Of a DNA stretch of 28,567 bases, positions 1-7,677 are shown piece after piece; the first letter of the stretch is position 1; every line of letters starts with the position of its first letter. Source of the DNA: Nanobdellota archaeon (GTDB lineage Archaea; Nanobdellota; Nanobdellia; SCGC-AAA011-G17; ARS1403). The stretch is taken from NCBI GenBank assembly GCA_002688395.1, contig NZCU01000034.1, positions 1 through 28,567 of the forward strand. The letters run 5' to 3'. Position numbers and translations under genes: made by a program. The notes under the pieces are model-generated. The model was not told where the DNA came from. It saw only the letters and a list, made by a program, of their open reading frames with translations, and did no database searches.

Positions 1-1
1 T

Positions 2-817
2 ATAGAAAAAAAAGGCATAATTAAAATGTTAGCAGTAGAACACGACTTTACAAGAAAAGACATAGAAGATTTAACTGATATAGCAACAAATGAGGGTGCA
101 AAAGGCTTAGCATATTTAAAAGTAAATGACAACAAACTAGAAGGAAACCTAGCAAAATTCTTCCCAGGAAAACTACACAAAGATTTAATTTCTAAATCTA
201 AAATAAAAAAAGGATATTTATTATTTGTAGCAGATAAATATAAATTATGTAATCAAATATTAGACAAACTAAGACAAAGTATAGCAAAAAAACTAAACTT
301 AATCAAAAAAGATGATTTCAAATTCGTATGGATTACAGATTATCCATTATTTGAATGGGAAGAAGATGATCAAAAATGGAATCCAATGCATCATATTTTC
401 TCCTCACCAAAAAAAGAATGTATAAAATACTTAACATCATCACCAGAAAAAGTCCTAGGAAATTTATTTGACATAGTTTTAAATGGAACAGAACTAGGAT
501 CAGGATCTATTCGTATTTCCAACCCAGAACTACAAAAAAAAGTTATGAATGTAATTGGCTTAACAAAAGAAGAAGCTGAAAAGAAATTTGGATTCTTATT
601 AAATGCTTACAAATATGCAGGACCAATTCATGGAGGGATGGGAATAGGATTTGATAGAGTGGTAGCAATGTTCTTAGGAACTAATGATATAAGAGAAGTA
701 ATTGCATTCCCAAAAAATAAAGCAGCGCAAAATCCAATGGATTCATCTCCATCCGAAGTTACTCCTTTACAATTATCTGATTTACATATTAAACTAGATA
801 TAGTAAAGAAAAAATGA
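2..817 (+). CDS. aspS: Aspartyl-tRNA synthetase, bacterial type, C-terminal half (partial at left edge)
   Basis: Class II synthetase that charges tRNA with aspartate. The frame is open from base 2, so the ATG at 26 is internal and the gene starts outside the window. About 271 residues are visible, against roughly 590 for bacterial AspRS. The first part (LAYLKV, then EGNLAKFF) matches the GAD insertion domain found in bacterial AspRS and absent from typical archaeal AspRS. The catalytic core follows: NPMHH, ELGSGSIRI, FGFLLNAYKY, and class II motif 3 in GGMGIGFDRVVAMFLG, ending with REVIAFPKNKAAQNPM. The stop overlaps the gatC start as ATGA. The neighbouring gatCAB genes suggest that it may be non-discriminating and also charge tRNA-Asn, but the anticodon-binding domain that decides this lies outside the window. 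Confidence 0.95.
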   Translation: MEKKGIIKMLAVEHDFTRKDIEDLTDIATNEGAKGLAYLKVNDNKLEGNLAKFFPGKLHKDLISKSKIKKGYLLFVADKYKLCNQILDKLRQSIAKKLNLIKKDDFKFVWITDYPLFEWEEDDQKWNPMHHIFSSPKKECIKYLTSSPEKVLGNLFDIVLNGTELGSGSIRISNPELQKKVMNVIGLTKEEAEKKFGFLLNAYKYAGPIHGGMGIGFDRVVAMFLGTNDIREVIAFPKNKAAQNPMDSSPSEVTPLQLSDLHIKLDIVKKK

Positions 818-1098
818 AAGTAGATAAAGAATTAATAAAGAAAGTAGCAGAAAATGCAAGACTTAACTTAACAGAATCAGAAATAAAAAATATACTTCCA
901 GAACTAAAAGAAATTCTAAATAACTTTGAAATAATAAAAAAAGCTCCAACTAAAAATATAGAACCTTCTTTTCAACCAATAGAAATTAAAAATGTAACAA
1001 GAGAAGACAAAACTTCTAAATGTCTATCTCAAAAAGAAGTACTAAAAAATACTAAGCACAAAAGCAATGGATACTTTAAAGGACCAAAAGCAATATGA
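814..1098 (+). CDS. gatC: Asp/Glu-tRNA amidotransferase subunit C
   Basis: Small GatC subunit (94 residues, usual size) of the GatCAB amidotransferase, which amidates Asp-tRNA(Asn) or Glu-tRNA(Gln). GatC wraps around the GatA-GatB interface and stabilises the complex. The opening (VDKELIKKVAENARLNLTESE) has the typical GatC start with an early helix, and the middle has the usual PELKEILNNFE segment before a Pro-rich stretch. It starts on an ATGA overlap with aspS and ends on an ATGA overlap with gatA. No clear Shine-Dalgarno site precedes it, so translation is probably coupled to aspS. Confidence 0.93.
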   Translation: MKVDKELIKKVAENARLNLTESEIKNILPELKEILNNFEIIKKAPTKNIEPSFQPIEIKNVTREDKTSKCLSQKEVLKNTKHKSNGYFKGPKAI

Positions 1099-2450
1099 TA
1101 TTACAACATTATCTAAAAGAGGTAAAAAAAGGAGATGTTTCTATTAAAAAAACAGTTAAAGCAATTTTAAGGGAAGCAAAAACTCTAAACAAAAAACATC
1201 ATTGTTTTAATATAATCTCAGAAGATCTAGCTTTATCTCAAGCTGAAAAACAAGAGAAAGAACCAAAAGGACGTTTAGCAGGCTTACCAATTTCTATAAA
1301 AGATTGTATTTGTGTAAAAGACGTTGAATCTAGAGCAGGTTCTGAAATTTTAAAAGATTATGTCCCTCCATTCAACGCAACTGTAGTAAAAAAATTAGTA
1401 GATGAAGGAGCAATTATTATAGGAAAAACATCACAGGATGAATTTGGTTTCGGTTCTTTCTCAACAAACACCGATAATATTCCAAAAAATCCTTTAGACA
1501 CAGAAAGATCATGCGGAGGTTCTTCAGGAGGATCAGCCTGTTTCACTCAATTAACAAAACATCCTCACGCATCTATATCAGAATCTACTGGAGGAAGTAT
1601 TGCTAACCCAGCATCATTTTGTGGTATCTCAGGATTAACTCCAACATATGGTTTAGTTTCAAGATATGGATTAATAGATTATGCAAATTCTCTAGATAAA
1701 ATAGGAATAATGTCAAAAACAACAGAAGAATTATCTCCAATCTTTGATGTAATAAAAGGTCATGATAAAAAAGATTCAACTTCTTTAGATATTTCATCAA
1801 ATTCTAACAACGAAGTAAAAAAAATAGCAATAATAAAAGAAGCATTTGAAATAGATCCAAAAATAAAAGATATAATTTTATCAAACCTAGAAGATTATGA
1901 TGTAATCTCATTACCTTTAACAAAAAAATATGCAATTCCTACTTATTATTTAATAGCTATGGCAGAAGCTTCAACAAACCTAGCAAAATACTGTGGATTA
2001 AGATATGGTTCAACACTTCCATTAAAAGGATCTTTCAATCAATTTTTCTCAGAAGTTAGAAGTAAATATTTCACAAAAGAAGCTAAAAGAAGAATTATTT
2101 TAGGCACTTTCGCAAGAATGGCAGGATTCAGAGACGCTTATTATCTAAAAGCTATGAAAACTAGAACTTTAATTATCAACGAATACAAAAAAGCATTCAA
2201 AAAATATGATGTTTTAATATCTCCAACAATGCCAATCCTATCTCCAAAATTTTCAGAAATAAAAAAATTATCTCCATTAGAAAACTACCAAATGGACACA
2301 TTAACAACAGGCCCAAATATTGCAGGCTTACCCCATTTATCAGTTCCAACAAATTCTATAGGAAAATTACCAGTAGGAACTTTACTAATCTCAAATCATT
2401 TAGAAGAAGATAAATTACTAAATTTTGGAAGAAAAATAGAAGAAAAATGA
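1095..2450 (+). CDS. gatA: Asp/Glu-tRNA amidotransferase subunit A (glutaminase)
   Basis: Amidase-signature glutaminase subunit (451 residues) that frees ammonia from glutamine for transfer by GatB. The Ser-cisSer-Lys triad is visible as K69 (SIKDC), S144 (GGSSGG) and S168 (STGGSI), with the same spacing as the Lys79/Ser154/Ser178 triad of Staphylococcus aureus GatA. The later MDTLTTGPNIAGLPHLSVP segment keeps the Asp before the NIAGLP motif that is known to contact glutamine. Oddities: the usual SDTGGSIRQPA signature reads SESTGGSIANPA here, so the Asp before the TGGS and the Arg after it are changed. The protein is slightly short at the C terminus compared with bacterial GatA (about 485). 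It is joined to gatC and gatB by ATGA overlaps. Confidence 0.95.
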   Translation: MILQHYLKEVKKGDVSIKKTVKAILREAKTLNKKHHCFNIISEDLALSQAEKQEKEPKGRLAGLPISIKDCICVKDVESRAGSEILKDYVPPFNATVVKKLVDEGAIIIGKTSQDEFGFGSFSTNTDNIPKNPLDTERSCGGSSGGSACFTQLTKHPHASISESTGGSIANPASFCGISGLTPTYGLVSRYGLIDYANSLDKIGIMSKTTEELSPIFDVIKGHDKKDSTSLDISSNSNNEVKKIAIIKEAFEIDPKIKDIILSNLEDYDVISLPLTKKYAIPTYYLIAMAEASTNLAKYCGLRYGSTLPLKGSFNQFFSEVRSKYFTKEAKRRIILGTFARMAGFRDAYYLKAMKTRTLIINEYKKAFKKYDVLISPTMPILSPKFSEIKKLSPLENYQMDTLTTGPNIAGLPHLSVPTNSIGKLPVGTLLISNHLEEDKLLNFGRKIEEK

Positions 2451-3793
2451 AAATAGGAATAGAAATTCACGTTCAATTAAACACAAAAAGTAAAGTTTTC
2501 TGCTCTTGCACTACTCAATCTTCTGAAGAACCAAATACAAATGTATGTGAAATCTGCGGCGGATTCCCAGGGTCTAAACCAGTCCTAAACAAAGAAACAT
2601 TACAACAAGGAATAAAAGTTGCTCTAGCACTAAATTCTAAAATAGCTTCAGAAACATTCTTCTCAAGAAAATCATATTTCTATCCAGATATGACAAAAAA
2701 CTTCCAAATTACCCAATATGAAACCCCTTTCTCAATTAACGGAAAACTGGACAATATAAGAATAAAAAGAATACATTTAGAAGAAGATCCAGGAGCTTTA
2801 ATCCATAAAGGCTCAACTTGTTTAATAGATTATAATAGAGCAGGTATTCCTCTAATAGAAATAGTTACAGAACCAGATTTTAAATCTCCAAATGAAGTTC
2901 GTTTATTCTTAAGAAAATTAATCACAATCCTAGAATACTTAGAAGTTTACACAAGAAAATCAGAAGCAACAATGAAAGCAGATGCAAATATTTCAACAAC
3001 AGGAGAAAAAGTCGAAATAAAAAACATTACTGGATTAAAAGAAATTGAACGTGCTTTAAATTATGAAGCAACTAAACAAAAAGAAACTCCGGCCAAAAAA
3101 CAAGAAACCCTTGGTTGGAATTCAGATAAAGGAATAACATACTTAATGAGAACAAAAGAAACAGAAGATGATTATGGTTATATATATGACCCAGATTTAG
3201 TAAAAATAGAAATTCCAAAAGAATTAGTTTCTAAATTAAAATCCCAAATTCCAGAATTAAGTTTGGATAAATCTTCAAGATTCAAAAAACAATACAAATT
3301 AAACAAAGAAGATGCAGAAGTTCTAGCATCAGAACAAAAATTAGCAGAAATATTCGAAAAAGTAGCTGAAAAAATAGATCCAGATTTAGCAGCTAAATGG
3401 TTAATTAGAGATTTATTAAAAATAATTAATTACAACAAAACAACAATAAATGAAATTAAACTAGAAGTAAAACATCTAATAGAATTATTAGGATTATTCC
3501 AACAAGGAAAAATAACAGATAAGACTGTAAAAGATTTATTAATAGAATTAATCAAAGAACCATTTTCTCCAAAAGAATACATAAAAAAACATAATCTAGA
3601 AATTATCTCAGATTCCGGAAACTTAGAAAAACTTTGTAAAGAAGCTATTAAAGAACAACCTAAAGCTGTTAAAGATTATAAAGAAGGAAATGAAAAATCA
3701 ATCTATTTCTTAACAGGACAAGTAATGAGGAAATCTAAAGGAACAGCAAATCCAAAAGAAGTTGAAAAAATTCTAAAGAAACTAATTAGATAA
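2447..3793 (+). CDS. gatB: Asp/Glu-tRNA amidotransferase subunit B (kinase/transamidase)
   Basis: Full-length GatB (448 residues). It activates the mischarged aminoacyl-tRNA by phosphorylation and transfers ammonia delivered from GatA. It opens with GIEIHVQLNTKSKVFCSC, and the four zinc-binding cysteines are at 19, 21, 34 and 37. HLEEDPGA, DYNRAGIPLIEIVTEPD and MKADANIS are family motifs. The C-terminal YqeY-like tail domain that binds the tRNA elbow is complete, ending in TGQVMRKSKGTANPKEVEKI. GatB, and not the archaeal GatD/GatE pair, marks this as the GatCAB system. The 3' end overlaps the opposite-strand permease gene by 8 bases. Confidence 0.96.
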   Translation: MKIGIEIHVQLNTKSKVFCSCTTQSSEEPNTNVCEICGGFPGSKPVLNKETLQQGIKVALALNSKIASETFFSRKSYFYPDMTKNFQITQYETPFSINGKLDNIRIKRIHLEEDPGALIHKGSTCLIDYNRAGIPLIEIVTEPDFKSPNEVRLFLRKLITILEYLEVYTRKSEATMKADANISTTGEKVEIKNITGLKEIERALNYEATKQKETPAKKQETLGWNSDKGITYLMRTKETEDDYGYIYDPDLVKIEIPKELVSKLKSQIPELSLDKSSRFKKQYKLNKEDAEVLASEQKLAEIFEKVAEKIDPDLAAKWLIRDLLKIINYNKTTINEIKLEVKHLIELLGLFQQGKITDKTVKDLLIELIKEPFSPKEYIKKHNLEIISDSGNLEKLCKEAIKEQPKAVKDYKEGNEKSIYFLTGQVMRKSKGTANPKEVEKILKKLIR

Positions 3794-4907
3794 AATTCAA
3801 AATAACACCTAAAATAAAAACACCTATTAAAATAGCTCCAATTAATTTACTAACCCCAATACTATACTCCGGCTTTCTCTCACTTTTCTTTTTAGCTTTC
3901 CACAACATTAAAACTATTAAAGTCCCTTCAACACCACCAGCAATAACTCCAGTCGTTCCTATAACATTAATAAAACTCTTAAACCCAAATAAAAAAATAA
4001 CAAAAGGAACAAAAATTGTAAATGCCCATGAAGAAAATTTACTTACCTTATAATCATAATTATACATTTCTCTTAATGCTAAACCTAATGCTAAAAAACT
4101 AGTAGTCATAGCAAACACCGCAAATAAATTAGCAAGAATAACAATCCACTTCCCAAACACCAACCCTAAACCAACAGTAGCAACTTCAGTAATTTTAATT
4201 CCAAATACACCAACAACAGCAGTTGTAAAAATAACATACATAGCTAAAGGAATTAAACTACCAATAATAATTGCTTTCTTCAAACTCCTTTTATTCTTCA
4301 CCAAAACTTCTCCTGCTTCAGGTACAGATGCTGCTCCTATAAAAGCAAATAAAATAACACCATAAGGAATAAATAATTTCATTAAACTAAATTCAGTTAA
4401 ATTACTCAATTCCATCCTTCCAGAAAAAAAAGCAACCGCAGAAATTAATAAAACTAAAAATATAACAGCACTACTCAACAACAATTCAGAACTAGCAACG
4501 CCTTTAATACCAAAATAAATTATAGAAGAAACCATAACAAAAAATCCTAAACTAAACCAAAAAGGATTAGCACTAAATATAGCACCTAATGCTTCTCCAA
4601 CACCAATAAGATAAGCTAATAATGCTCCATAAATACCAAAAGCCATGCTAAAAGTCATCAATGCTCTTCCTTTTCCACCCAAATATTTTTGAGCATATCC
4701 AGTAAGCTGATGTTTCCCTTTAGTTCTCAAAACAACCTCCCCAACAGCTAAATTGATTAATAAAATAACTATTCCAAGCAACACTATATCTAATAATCCT
4801 GTTAAGAAACCAGCTTGAGCAACAACATAAGGAATTCCAAGAACGCCAGCACCGATGATAGTTCCAACTAAAACAGCTATGGCTTTATACACCTCATTTT
4901 TAACCAT
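3786..4907 (-). CDS. Amino-acid permease (HAAAP/SLC38-like)
   Basis: Integral membrane protein of 373 residues with about 11 hydrophobic helices, probably an amino-acid/proton symporter. The first helix contains GTIIGAGVLGIPYV, the unwound-helix motif of the hydroxy/aromatic amino-acid permease and related APC-superfamily carriers, and a long helical hairpin pattern follows. The substrate cannot be read from the sequence; aromatic or branched-chain amino acids are only a guess from family resemblance. The gene stands alone. A TATA-like box on its strand lies about 28 bases upstream of the ATG, which fits a leaderless transcript, and the gene is divergent from the tRNA-Arg gene. Its 3' end overlaps gatB. 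Confidence 0.8.
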   Translation of the reverse strand: MVKNEVYKAIAVLVGTIIGAGVLGIPYVVAQAGFLTGLLDIVLLGIVILLINLAVGEVVLRTKGKHQLTGYAQKYLGGKGRALMTFSMAFGIYGALLAYLIGVGEALGAIFSANPFWFSLGFFVMVSSIIYFGIKGVASSELLLSSAVIFLVLLISAVAFFSGRMELSNLTEFSLMKLFIPYGVILFAFIGAASVPEAGEVLVKNKRSLKKAIIIGSLIPLAMYVIFTTAVVGVFGIKITEVATVGLGLVFGKWIVILANLFAVFAMTTSFLALGLALREMYNYDYKVSKFSSWAFTIFVPFVIFLFGFKSFINVIGTTGVIAGGVEGTLIVLMLWKAKKKSERKPEYSIGVSKLIGAILIGVFILGVILNFI

Positions 4908-4914
4908 ACCAACA

Positions 4915-4923
4915 TTTAAAAAG
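4915..4923 (+). promoter_or_regulatory. TATA box for tRNA-Arg(UCG)
   Basis: TTTAAAAAG, centred about 29 bases before the first base of the tRNA. The identical nonamer sits at the same distance before tRNA-Arg(UCU) at 23694, which supports both. Confidence 0.6.
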
Positions 4924-4929
4924 TTCTCA

Positions 4930-4941
4930 TTTATATATTTT
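4930..4941 (-). promoter_or_regulatory. TATA box for the permease
   Basis: The minus strand reads AAAATATATAAA. Its centre is about 28 bases upstream of the permease ATG (4907), predicting a leaderless transcript. It lies between the tRNA-Arg TATA box and the tRNA-Arg gene, so the two divergent promoters are interleaved. Confidence 0.6.
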
Positions 4942-4947
4942 ATCTAA

Positions 4948-5021
4948 GGGCCTGTAGTTTAGTATGGAGAGAATGCAAGGCTTCGGACCTTGAGACCGGG
5001 GTTCAAATCCTCGCAGGCCCA
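4948..5021 (+). tRNA. tRNA-Arg (anticodon UCG)
   Basis: A full cloverleaf folds by eye. The acceptor stem GGGCCTG/CAGGCCC is perfect. The D stem GTTT/GAAT has two G-T pairs. The anticodon stem is CAAGG/CCTTG with loop CTTCGGA, giving anticodon TCG at 4983-4985 (reads CGA). The variable loop is 4 nt and the T arm is CGGGG-TTCAAAT-CCTCG. Discriminator base A is at 5021. There is no encoded CCA and no intron. Confidence 0.95.
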
Positions 5022-5034
5022 TTTTACAGAAAAC

Positions 5035-5042
5035 TTTATATT
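5035..5042 (+). promoter_or_regulatory. TATA box for the MgtE-like gene pair
   Basis: TTTATATT, centred about 28 bases before the ATG at 5066. It lies just after the tRNA-Arg 3' end, so the transporter pair can be transcribed on its own. Confidence 0.5.
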
Positions 5043-5065
5043 ATAAAATACTCTTCATAAAATAG

Positions 5066-5650
5066 ATGAAAAAGAAGGATATTTTAAAAAGAAATAAAAA
5101 AATATCAAAAACATTAGAGAAGAAAAAGAAAATAAAAACAATTGAAGAAATTGTCTTCTCTCAAGCTTTCTCAATAATAGGTGGTTTAACTGCTGGAACA
5201 ATTTTAGCCATTTACACAAAACAAGTTTTACTAATTCCTGGTTTATTTATTTTACTCCCAGGATTTTTAGAGATGGGAAATGCAATTTCTGGCTCTTTAT
5301 CTTCTAGATTAAGTTCAAGGTTATATCAGAGAAAACTAACTAACTCTATATTGGCACAGAACATCACAGCCTCTTTCATACTGAAAGTAATCAGTAGTGT
5401 AAGTCTTGGACTATTGACATATTTCCTTTTAAAATTTTTATTCAATATAAACAACACTACCATAATCTTTATTCCAATCATAGCAGCAATCATTTCAGGA
5501 TTAATACTTCTTCCAGTAACAGCAAAAATAGTCGTATGGCTTTACCATCACCATGATGATCCAGATAATTTACTAGGGGCATTATCAACAACTTTAGGAG
5601 ATATAATTAATATAGGAGCAATTTTAATTGCAATTGTGATTTTAACATGA
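5066..5650 (+). CDS. MgtE/SLC41-like divalent cation transporter, half-size subunit 1
   Basis: Membrane protein of 194 residues: a very basic N-terminal segment of about 28 residues, then about five hydrophobic helices. It resembles the integral membrane domain of MgtE/SLC41 magnesium transporters. Visible motifs are PGLFILLPGFLEMGNAISGS followed by LSSRL in the first half, and DDPDNLLGALSTTLGDI near the end, which corresponds to the ion-binding DP...TTL.D region of MgtE. The N-terminal and CBS regulatory domains of bacterial MgtE are absent. It overlaps the next gene by ATGA. The two half-size proteins probably pair to make one transporter, as the two repeats of eukaryotic SLC41 do in a single chain. 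Mg2+ is the likely substrate by family only. Confidence 0.8.
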   Translation: MKKKDILKRNKKISKTLEKKKKIKTIEEIVFSQAFSIIGGLTAGTILAIYTKQVLLIPGLFILLPGFLEMGNAISGSLSSRLSSRLYQRKLTNSILAQNITASFILKVISSVSLGLLTYFLLKFLFNINNTTIIFIPIIAAIISGLILLPVTAKIVVWLYHHHDDPDNLLGALSTTLGDIINIGAILIAIVILT

Positions 5651-6204
5651 ACCAATTAACCGGAACAATAATAAAAGAAAGTTTTAGAATAATTATATTC
5701 GCTGCAATACTCAGTTCTCTAGGAGGCATAGGTTTAGAATTAATTAATGAAAAATTAATAGCAATCCTCCCATTATTAATAATCTTTCCAGCGTTAAATA
5801 ATATGATAGGAAATTTCGGAACAATTATATCAGCAAACTTTACAACTTTACTATTTACAAATCAACTAAGAGCAAGGTGGAAATCAAAAAAACTAAGAGA
5901 ATTACTCCGTACTTTATTTATCACAGCATTCTTTTCTGCTATTTTCTTAGCAACTCTAGCTTCTTTAATCTCTTGGTATAAAGGCTTCCCAATGACGTCA
6001 GAAATATTCTTTAAAATTTTAATAATAGTGTTAGTATGTACAGCAGTCCTAGTTACTCTAATTTGTTTAATAGCCGTATCAGCAGGTTTCTATTATTACC
6101 ATATAAAACAAGATCCAGATAATAAACTAATAGCTTTATCAACATCTATAGCAGATCTAGGCGGATTAATAATATTCTCAATTTTAATACATATTATGTT
6201 CTAA
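5647..6204 (+). CDS. MgtE/SLC41-like divalent cation transporter, half-size subunit 2
   Basis: Second half-size subunit, 185 residues with about five hydrophobic helices and no basic N-terminal extension. It has the same landmarks as its partner in degenerate form: LIIFPALNNMIGNFGTIIS matches the LPG...GN region, and QDPDNKLIALSTSIADLGG matches the C-terminal ion-site region. Conserved acidic residues are kept in both halves (DDPDN and QDPDN). The ATGA overlap with the preceding gene argues for coupled translation and a 1:1 heterodimer. Transport of Mg2+ or another divalent cation is inferred from the family. Confidence 0.8.
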   Translation: MNQLTGTIIKESFRIIIFAAILSSLGGIGLELINEKLIAILPLLIIFPALNNMIGNFGTIISANFTTLLFTNQLRARWKSKKLRELLRTLFITAFFSAIFLATLASLISWYKGFPMTSEIFFKILIIVLVCTAVLVTLICLIAVSAGFYYYHIKQDPDNKLIALSTSIADLGGLIIFSILIHIMF

Positions 6205-6212
6205 CAACAAAA

Positions 6213-6220
6213 TTTATAAA
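6213..6220 (+). promoter_or_regulatory. TATA box for proS
   Basis: TTTATAAA, centred about 28 bases upstream of the proS ATG and only nine bases after the stop of the preceding gene. This fits a leaderless transcript. Confidence 0.55.
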
Positions 6221-6243
6221 AACAATAACTAATACATTTACTA

Positions 6244-7677
6244 ATGTCTAAAAAATTAGGAATAACATCAAAAAAATCAGAAAATTTCTCAGATTGGTAT
6301 ACTCAAATAATTCAAAAAGCAGAATTAGCAGAATACACAGATGTCTCAGGTTGTATAGTTTTTCGACCTCTAGCCTATGAAATATGGGAGAAAATTTCAT
6401 CATTAGTAGATAAAAAATTCAAAAATCTTGGAATTAAAAATTCTTACTTCCCATTATTCATCCCAGAAAAATTATTATCTAAAGAAAAAAAACACGTACA
6501 AGGATTTGTTCCAGAAGTAGCATGGGTAACACATGCAGGATCTACAAAACTCCAAGAAAGATTAGCAATAAGGCCAACCTCAGAAACAATCATGTATGAA
6601 ACATATTCTAAATGGATCAAATCATGGAGAGATTTACCTTTAAAGTTAAACCAGTGGAATAATGTAGTAAGATGGGAATTTAAACATCCAGTTCCATTTC
6701 TAAGAACAAGAGAATTTCTATGGAATGAAGGCCATACAGTTTTTGCAACTGAAAAAGAAGCAAATGAAGAAAGAGATGATATAATAGATATTTACAAAAA
6801 TGTAGTAGAAAGTAATATGGCTTTATATGGGTTAATTGGAGAAAAATCAGAAAAAGAAAAATTCGCAGGAGCAGAGTACACAGTTTCTATAGAATATTTA
6901 TTACCCAATGGAAAAGCTATCCAAGGTCCTGATTTCCATCATGATGGTCAAAATTTTGCAAAAGCTTTCAACATAAGTTTCCTAGATAAAAATGAGAAAA
7001 AACAGTACACATACCAAAACACATTCGCAATAACAACTAGAATGATAGGTGTAATGATAGCAGTACATAGTGATGATAAAGGATTGATATTACCCCCAAA
7101 CATAGCTCCAAATGAATTAATCATAATCCCAATTTTCACAAAAGAAAATAAAGAAAAAATATTAAAAAAAGCAAAAGAAATTAAGAAAAAATTAAACAAA
7201 TATAATTCCGTATTAGATGAAAGAGAAGATTATTCTGTTGGTTGGAAATTTAATGAATCAGAATTAAAAGGATATCCAATAAGAATAGAATTTGGTCCTA
7301 AAGATTTAACAAAAAAACAAGTAGTAGTTGTAAGAAGAGATACAAATGAAAAAAAGAATGTAAAAATAACAAGTTTAGATAAATCTATAGCAAAAACTCT
7401 AGAAGATATTCAAAATAATTTATTTGAAAAAGCAAAAGACTTAGTGGAAAAAAATATGGTAGAAGTTAAAGATTTACAAAATTTAAAAAAACAAATTAAA
7501 AATAAAAAAATAGTTTTAGCGCCTTACTGTAATGATCCAAAATGTGAAGAAATAATAAAGTATAAAACAGGAGGAGCAAAAACTCTTAATAGACCTTTAA
7601 AACAAACAGTAAAAGGAAACTGTGTTAATTGTAATAAAAAAGCTAAATATTTATTTTACTTCGGAAAAAGCTATTGA
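6244..7677 (+). CDS. proS: Prolyl-tRNA synthetase, archaeal/eukaryotic type
   Basis: Class II synthetase of 477 residues, the normal length for the archaeal/eukaryotic form without the bacterial editing insertion. Visible parts are the RPTSE loop (110-114), class II motif 2 around RWEFKHPVPFLRTREFLWNEGH (split here only by reading: 143-164), the Gln-rich active-site strand QGPDFHHDGQNF (227-238), motif 3 region HSDDKGLILPP (275-285), an anticodon-binding domain, and a C-terminal zinc-type domain with Cys pairs (CNDPKC, CVNC) ending in the usual Tyr. Several active-site positions differ from the common GATSHHLGQNF and SWGLTTR forms. The TATA box is 28 bases upstream. Its 3' end overlaps the transglutaminase gene by 7 bases. 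Confidence 0.95.
   Translation: MSKKLGITSKKSENFSDWYTQIIQKAELAEYTDVSGCIVFRPLAYEIWEKISSLVDKKFKNLGIKNSYFPLFIPEKLLSKEKKHVQGFVPEVAWVTHAGSTKLQERLAIRPTSETIMYETYSKWIKSWRDLPLKLNQWNNVVRWEFKHPVPFLRTREFLWNEGHTVFATEKEANEERDDIIDIYKNVVESNMALYGLIGEKSEKEKFAGAEYTVSIEYLLPNGKAIQGPDFHHDGQNFAKAFNISFLDKNEKKQYTYQNTFAITTRMIGVMIAVHSDDKGLILPPNIAPNELIIIPIFTKENKEKILKKAKEIKKKLNKYNSVLDEREDYSVGWKFNESELKGYPIRIEFGPKDLTKKQVVVVRRDTNEKKNVKITSLDKSIAKTLEDIQNNLFEKAKDLVEKNMVEVKDLQNLKKQIKNKKIVLAPYCNDPKCEEIIKYKTGGAKTLNRPLKQTVKGNCVNCNKKAKYLFYFGKSY

Noticed and set aside
26..28. ATG as the start of the AspRS gene
   Set aside because: The frame is open from base 2 with no stop, and half of the protein family, including the anticodon domain, is missing, so the gene begins outside the window.
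4931..4938. TTATATAT at 4931 as the promoter of tRNA-Arg
   Set aside because: It is only about 13 bases from the tRNA, too close for an archaeal TATA; it fits the permease on the other strand.
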